Shown here piece after piece: positions 60,983-64,000 of a stretch of DNA of 64,000 nt (the first letter of the stretch is position 1; each line of letters starts with the position of its first letter). Origin of the DNA: Sphingobacterium humi. Lineage in GTDB: Bacteria > Bacteroidota > Bacteroidia > Sphingobacteriales > Sphingobacteriaceae. Under the pieces are notes generated by a model. The model was not told the origin of the DNA. It was given only the letters and a program-made list of their open reading frames with translations, and ran no database searches. A program made the position numbers and the translations under genes. The DNA is taken from positions 248,001 to 312,000 of the forward strand of contig NZ_WSQA01000005.1 of assembly GCF_009768885.1 (NCBI RefSeq), in the 5' to 3' direction.

Positions 60983-61453
60983 ATGAAAACATCTATTGGA
61001 ATAAAAGAAAAAGATACAGCAGCCGTTGCCCAAGTGTTAAACCGCCTATTGGCCGATGAAAATGTATTGTATATAAAAATCCGCAATGCACATTGGAATG
61101 TGGAAGGCCCTGATTTTCATGCGCAACACCTATTTTTCGAAGGACTTTATGATGAGTTAGCTGAATTAATTGACGAAGTAGCCGAACGCGTACGTGCGAT
61201 TGGTCATTACGCTGTAGGAACCATGAAAGAGTTTTTGGAACTCACCCAGCTTACCGAAATGAAGTATAAGAAAAATGATAGTCAAGGCTATATCAAAGAG
61301 TTATTGTCCGATTTTGAAAGCTTGATCATTAGCCTACGGGAGGATATTAAATTAGCGGAAAACCATGAAGATGCCGGAACGGAAGATTTTCTTGTTGGCA
61401 TTTTAGAGAAGCATGAAAAAACCGCCTGGATGCTTCGTGCTCACCTCAGTTAA
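60983..61453 (+). CDS. dps: Dps-family DNA-protecting ferritin-like protein
   Basis: 156 residues from the ATG at 60983; an in-frame start at 60950 would overlap the reductase gene. The Dps fingerprint at the dimer ferroxidase site is intact: IRNAHWNVEGPDFHAQHLFFEGLYDELAELIDEVAERVRAIG, spanning residues ~31-72, with the His, Asp and Glu ligands. Twelve such subunits form a cage that oxidises Fe(II) with peroxide and stores iron; many also coat DNA in stationary phase. Confidence 0.93.
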   Translation: MKTSIGIKEKDTAAVAQVLNRLLADENVLYIKIRNAHWNVEGPDFHAQHLFFEGLYDELAELIDEVAERVRAIGHYAVGTMKEFLELTQLTEMKYKKNDSQGYIKELLSDFESLIISLREDIKLAENHEDAGTEDFLVGILEKHEKTAWMLRAHLS

Positions 61454-61476
61454 AAGATAAGTCTTTTTTAATAAAT

Positions 61477-61505
61477 AGGGCGTCCAATTTGGGTGCCCTT
61501 TTTGC
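61477..61505 (+). terminator. Rho-independent terminator after dps
   Basis: AGGGCGTCC (61477-61485) pairs with GGGTGCCCT (61491-61499) with two imperfect positions and is followed by a T run. The rest of 61454-61701 is intergenic; no gene is seen. Confidence 0.6.
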
Positions 61506-61701
61506 TGTCTATGTTAAACTATGGCCTTACTTTTCTTTCCCAACCGCGTTTTTAATCGATTAGCCATGCTATATCTTTTCAAGTTATTACATCGTCCATT
61601 TTATTAAAAATGATATGTACATTTAAAGAAAATATAAATTCCATTATTCCCCTAATTCTTGAAAAAGAATACTTATTTTAATCGATTATTTATGCGATCC
61701 C

Positions 61702-62520
61702 ATGTTAGACAATCTTATAGCGTATCTTGAAACCCTCGATCCCGTCGTTGCGGCCTTGCTTGCCGGTTTATTTACTTGGGCGGTTACTGCCCTTGGTGCT
61801 GCTGCCGTTTTCTTATTTAAAGATGTAAATAAAAAGCTCCTAAATGGTATGCTGGGGTTTACCGGCGGCGTCATGATTGCCGCCAGTTTCTGGAGCTTAT
61901 TAGCTCCGGCCATCGAGATGAGTGAGGGCGAGGGCTTTAGTAAAGTAATGCCTGCCGCTGTTGGCTTTATCTTAGGTGCTCTGTTTATCTTTGGTTTAGA
62001 TAAGGTGATGCCCCATCTGCATTTAAATTTCTTAAAATCAGAAGGTCCTAAATCTTCCTTACACCGAACGACTTTGCTTACCATTGCCATTGCCTTACAC
62101 AATATCCCGGAGGGGCTAGCGGTAGGGGTTATTTTTGGCGGTGCAGCAACAGGCGTGCCGGAGGCCAGTATTGCCGGCGCCGTATTATTGGCGATGGGGA
62201 TAGGCCTGCAAAACTTTCCCGAGGGAATTGCCGTTTCCATGCCTTTAAGAAGGATGGGCTTATCTAGGCGGAAAAGCTTTCAGTACGGACAGATGTCGGC
62301 CGTCGTTGAACCTATCTTTGCCGTACTTGGCGCCTGGGCGGTTGGATTTTTTATACCGATTCTACCTTATGCATTGGCCTTTGCTGCGGGTGCCATGATC
62401 TTCGTTGTTATTGAAGAGGTCATCCCCGAAACACAACAAGAACAACATTCCGATGTTCCCATTATTGGTTTTGTCTTAGGCTTCGTGGTCATGATGATGT
62501 TAGATGTTGCGCTAGGCTAA
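61702..62520 (+). CDS. ZIP-family metal transporter
   Basis: 272 residues with eight hydrophobic segments. The metal-site motifs are HNIPEGLAVG (segment 4) and LQNFPEGIAVS (segment 5), and a polar/acidic loop with HLHLNF lies between segments 3 and 4, as in ZupT-like proteins. It imports zinc or other divalent metals into the cytoplasm. It has a long leader after the dps terminator, and a 50-bp palindrome follows it. Confidence 0.93.
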   Translation: MLDNLIAYLETLDPVVAALLAGLFTWAVTALGAAAVFLFKDVNKKLLNGMLGFTGGVMIAASFWSLLAPAIEMSEGEGFSKVMPAAVGFILGALFIFGLDKVMPHLHLNFLKSEGPKSSLHRTTLLTIAIALHNIPEGLAVGVIFGGAATGVPEASIAGAVLLAMGIGLQNFPEGIAVSMPLRRMGLSRRKSFQYGQMSAVVEPIFAVLGAWAVGFFIPILPYALAFAAGAMIFVVIEEVIPETQQEQHSDVPIIGFVLGFVVMMMLDVALG

Positions 62521-62571
62521 GCATTAGGCGAACAAATAAGATTACAAAATAAGAACCCAATCATAAATTAG

Positions 62572-62621
62572 TATACCATAAAGAAGGCCGAAGCATATGC
62601 TTCGGCCTTCTTTATGGTATA
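62572..62621. terminator. Perfect 50-bp palindromic bidirectional terminator
   Basis: The sequence from 62572 to 62621 is a perfect inverted repeat centred at GCATATGC, with GAAGGCCGAAG arms and A/T runs on both sides. It terminates the ZIP gene on the plus strand and the TPR gene on the minus strand. Confidence 0.88.
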
Positions 62622-62632
62622 AACGCTAATAC

Positions 62633-63808
62633 TTAGTTACTAGCGTCGATTTTTGCTTGAACTTCAGCGGCTTTCGCTTCGTCCTGCATAAAATCGTAAT
62701 AGTTTTTCAAGTTACGTAATGCATCTACGTTTTTAGGGTCTAATTCTACGGATTTCTCAAGGAAAGGTAGGGCACGACCAATCTTTTGTTTCAATGCAGC
62801 AACTTTGGCATTATAATCTTTGGGCGCTAATGTTTTATCGTCGTTTAAGGCGATCAGCTCATCACGACCGCTGTTCATAATAACCACAGCAGCATTTGTA
62901 TTGGCTTCTAAATAATTAGGATCGATTTCCAATGCTTTTTGGTAAGATGCCAACGCCTTATCCGGCTGGCCAGCAGAACCGTAAGCTAAACCTAGGTAGT
63001 AGTGCAGGTTTTTGTTGGAAGCATCTTTCGCTAATTGATTTTCGATATCAGTTACAATTTTTGCTTCATTACCTGTAATCAAGTTCAACTCGATGTTTTG
63101 TACTACTGCGTCATTATCGTTGGGATAAGCAGTTACAGCTTCTGCAGCAGCTTGCAAGGCGCTAGTTGTATCTTTTTTCGATAAGTAAAGCTTTGGTAAA
63201 TCCAATACCACCGCTTTATGGCTCGAGTATTCTTTTACCGGAACTAAGGCTTTATAACGCTCGATGGCTTTATCAAAATCTTTGTTTTGAACGGCAGCTA
63301 ATCCAGAGTAGTAGGTAAGGGTGGTATCGCCGGGAAGATAATCCAAAGCACCTGTGAATTCATCATAGGCTGTTTTGTAATCTTGTTTATCCCATGCTGC
63401 CACACCTTGGTTAAAGCGGAACTGTCCTAAGGTTTGTCCGGCCACTTTAATGTTTTCGGCATTCTTCTTATCGGCATCCAGCTCTGTTGCTTTTTTAATA
63501 CCTTCCGCCGCTTTTACAGCTGCATCTGCATTACTATCAACATTCGCGATATTTGCGTATACTAAAGAATATATGGTCCATGCTTCAGGATCATTCTGCG
63601 TTTTCTCATGCACTACAGCAGCATCAATCGCTTCTTGTGCGGTCGTTAAATTTGCTTTTCCTAAAGCTACGGTATTCGCTGCTTTTAACTCATCAAACTT
63701 ACCAAAATTAGTCTTCGCCTTCTTAACATTACCCGACTGAGCATATACCGCAGTGGTTCCTGCAGTAAATAAAAGCCCGGCGAATAATATGGATTTTCTT
63801 AGATTCAT
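62633..63808 (-). CDS. Secreted tetratricopeptide-repeat protein
   Basis: 391 residues. A signal peptide (KSILFAGLLFTAGTTAVYAQS) precedes a series of TPR units, for example LTYYSGLAAVQNKDFDKAIERYKAL near 170 and LHYYLGLAYGSAGQPDKALASYQKALEIDP near 275. The C-terminal ~90 residues continue the helical array. It probably acts as a periplasmic scaffold. The next gene upstream (63830) also ends in TPR-like helices, so the two may form a unit. Confidence 0.85.
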   Translation of the reverse strand: MNLRKSILFAGLLFTAGTTAVYAQSGNVKKAKTNFGKFDELKAANTVALGKANLTTAQEAIDAAVVHEKTQNDPEAWTIYSLVYANIANVDSNADAAVKAAEGIKKATELDADKKNAENIKVAGQTLGQFRFNQGVAAWDKQDYKTAYDEFTGALDYLPGDTTLTYYSGLAAVQNKDFDKAIERYKALVPVKEYSSHKAVVLDLPKLYLSKKDTTSALQAAAEAVTAYPNDNDAVVQNIELNLITGNEAKIVTDIENQLAKDASNKNLHYYLGLAYGSAGQPDKALASYQKALEIDPNYLEANTNAAVVIMNSGRDELIALNDDKTLAPKDYNAKVAALKQKIGRALPFLEKSVELDPKNVDALRNLKNYYDFMQDEAKAAEVQAKIDASN

Positions 63809-63829
63809 ATCGTGTGTATTTGTGTTTTA

Positions 63830-64000
63830 TTAATTTGTAAGTTGGTTCAATAGTAAATTTACCCGATCTAATTGTGCCGCATCTTCCGCCTTCTCATAAA
63901 ATAAAGCTAATGATTTTAGCGCATTTATTTCATAAGGTTTAATCTCATTGGCTTTCAGTAAATAATTCTGTGCATTATACTGTGCTTCATGATTTTCCGT
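63830..64000 (-). CDS. TPR-like protein, C-terminal end, cut by window edge
   Basis: Only the last 56 codons and the TAA (63830-63832) are in the window. The residues NYLLKANEIKPYEINALKSLALFYEKAEDAAQLDRV, given as their span, form two helices of TPR type. It precedes the secreted TPR gene by 21 bases on the same strand and is probably co-transcribed. The start lies beyond the window. Confidence 0.65.
   Translation of the reverse strand, partial: TENHEAQYNAQNYLLKANEIKPYEINALKSLALFYEKAEDAAQLDRVNLLLNQLTN

Overview
The window comes from a Bacteroidota chromosome, most likely Sphingobacteriaceae (Sphingobacterium-like). This rests on two SusC/SusD pairs, an ECF sigma / FecR-type anti-sigma pair with an STN-bearing SusC, many lipoproteins, TAnnTTTG-type promoter boxes and the general gene repertoire. 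Core genes at both ends are richer in G+C than the visibly AT-rich middle (about 4.1-36.6 kb).

Layout. (1) 1-4.08 kb, core: a cut-off gingipain-like secreted protein, a ring-cleaving dioxygenase / serine hydrolase / cupin operon resembling the Bacillus mhq quinone-detoxification genes, and mnmE. (2) 4.06-22.30 kb: an integrated element of about 18.2 kb, bounded by a 17-bp near-perfect direct repeat (16/17) consisting of the last 17 bases of mnmE and a copy at 22287-22303. It carries an excisionase-like HTH protein, a tyrosine integrase, an AlpA-like HTH protein, a RepA-like ATPase, a Toprim primase-like protein, a cassette of RNase-H-like protein / Ser-Thr kinase / 52-aa protein, an unrecognised minus-strand gene, a decayed phage packaging and tail block, and a leftward operon of small genes. 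I see no relaxase, type IV secretion, capsid, portal or large terminase, so it looks more like a phage satellite or a non-autonomous integrative element than a complete prophage or ICE. (3) 22.7-36.3 kb: a one-strand defence island: hsdM, rhuM, hsdS, a GIY-YIG-like gene, an AAA-like gene without a P-loop, a DUF262/DUF1524 (GmrSD-like) gene, hsdR, a membrane KAP NTPase and a partner. (4) 36.7-64 kb, core: two tandem RibD-C reductases; an ECF sigma - FecR - SusC - SusD - ABC exporter locus; a degenerate DEAD-box protein; a second SusC/SusD pair; L,D-transpeptidase-like, pentapeptide-repeat, Crp/Fnr and RluA-family genes; an aldo/keto reductase, Dps, a ZIP transporter and TPR proteins.

Most interesting: the kinase cassette inside the mnmE-integrated element, the element itself as a possible Bacteroidota phage satellite, and the three-gene nuclease/ATPase insert between hsdS and hsdR. 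All functions are inferred from sequence read by eye; no database search was possible.
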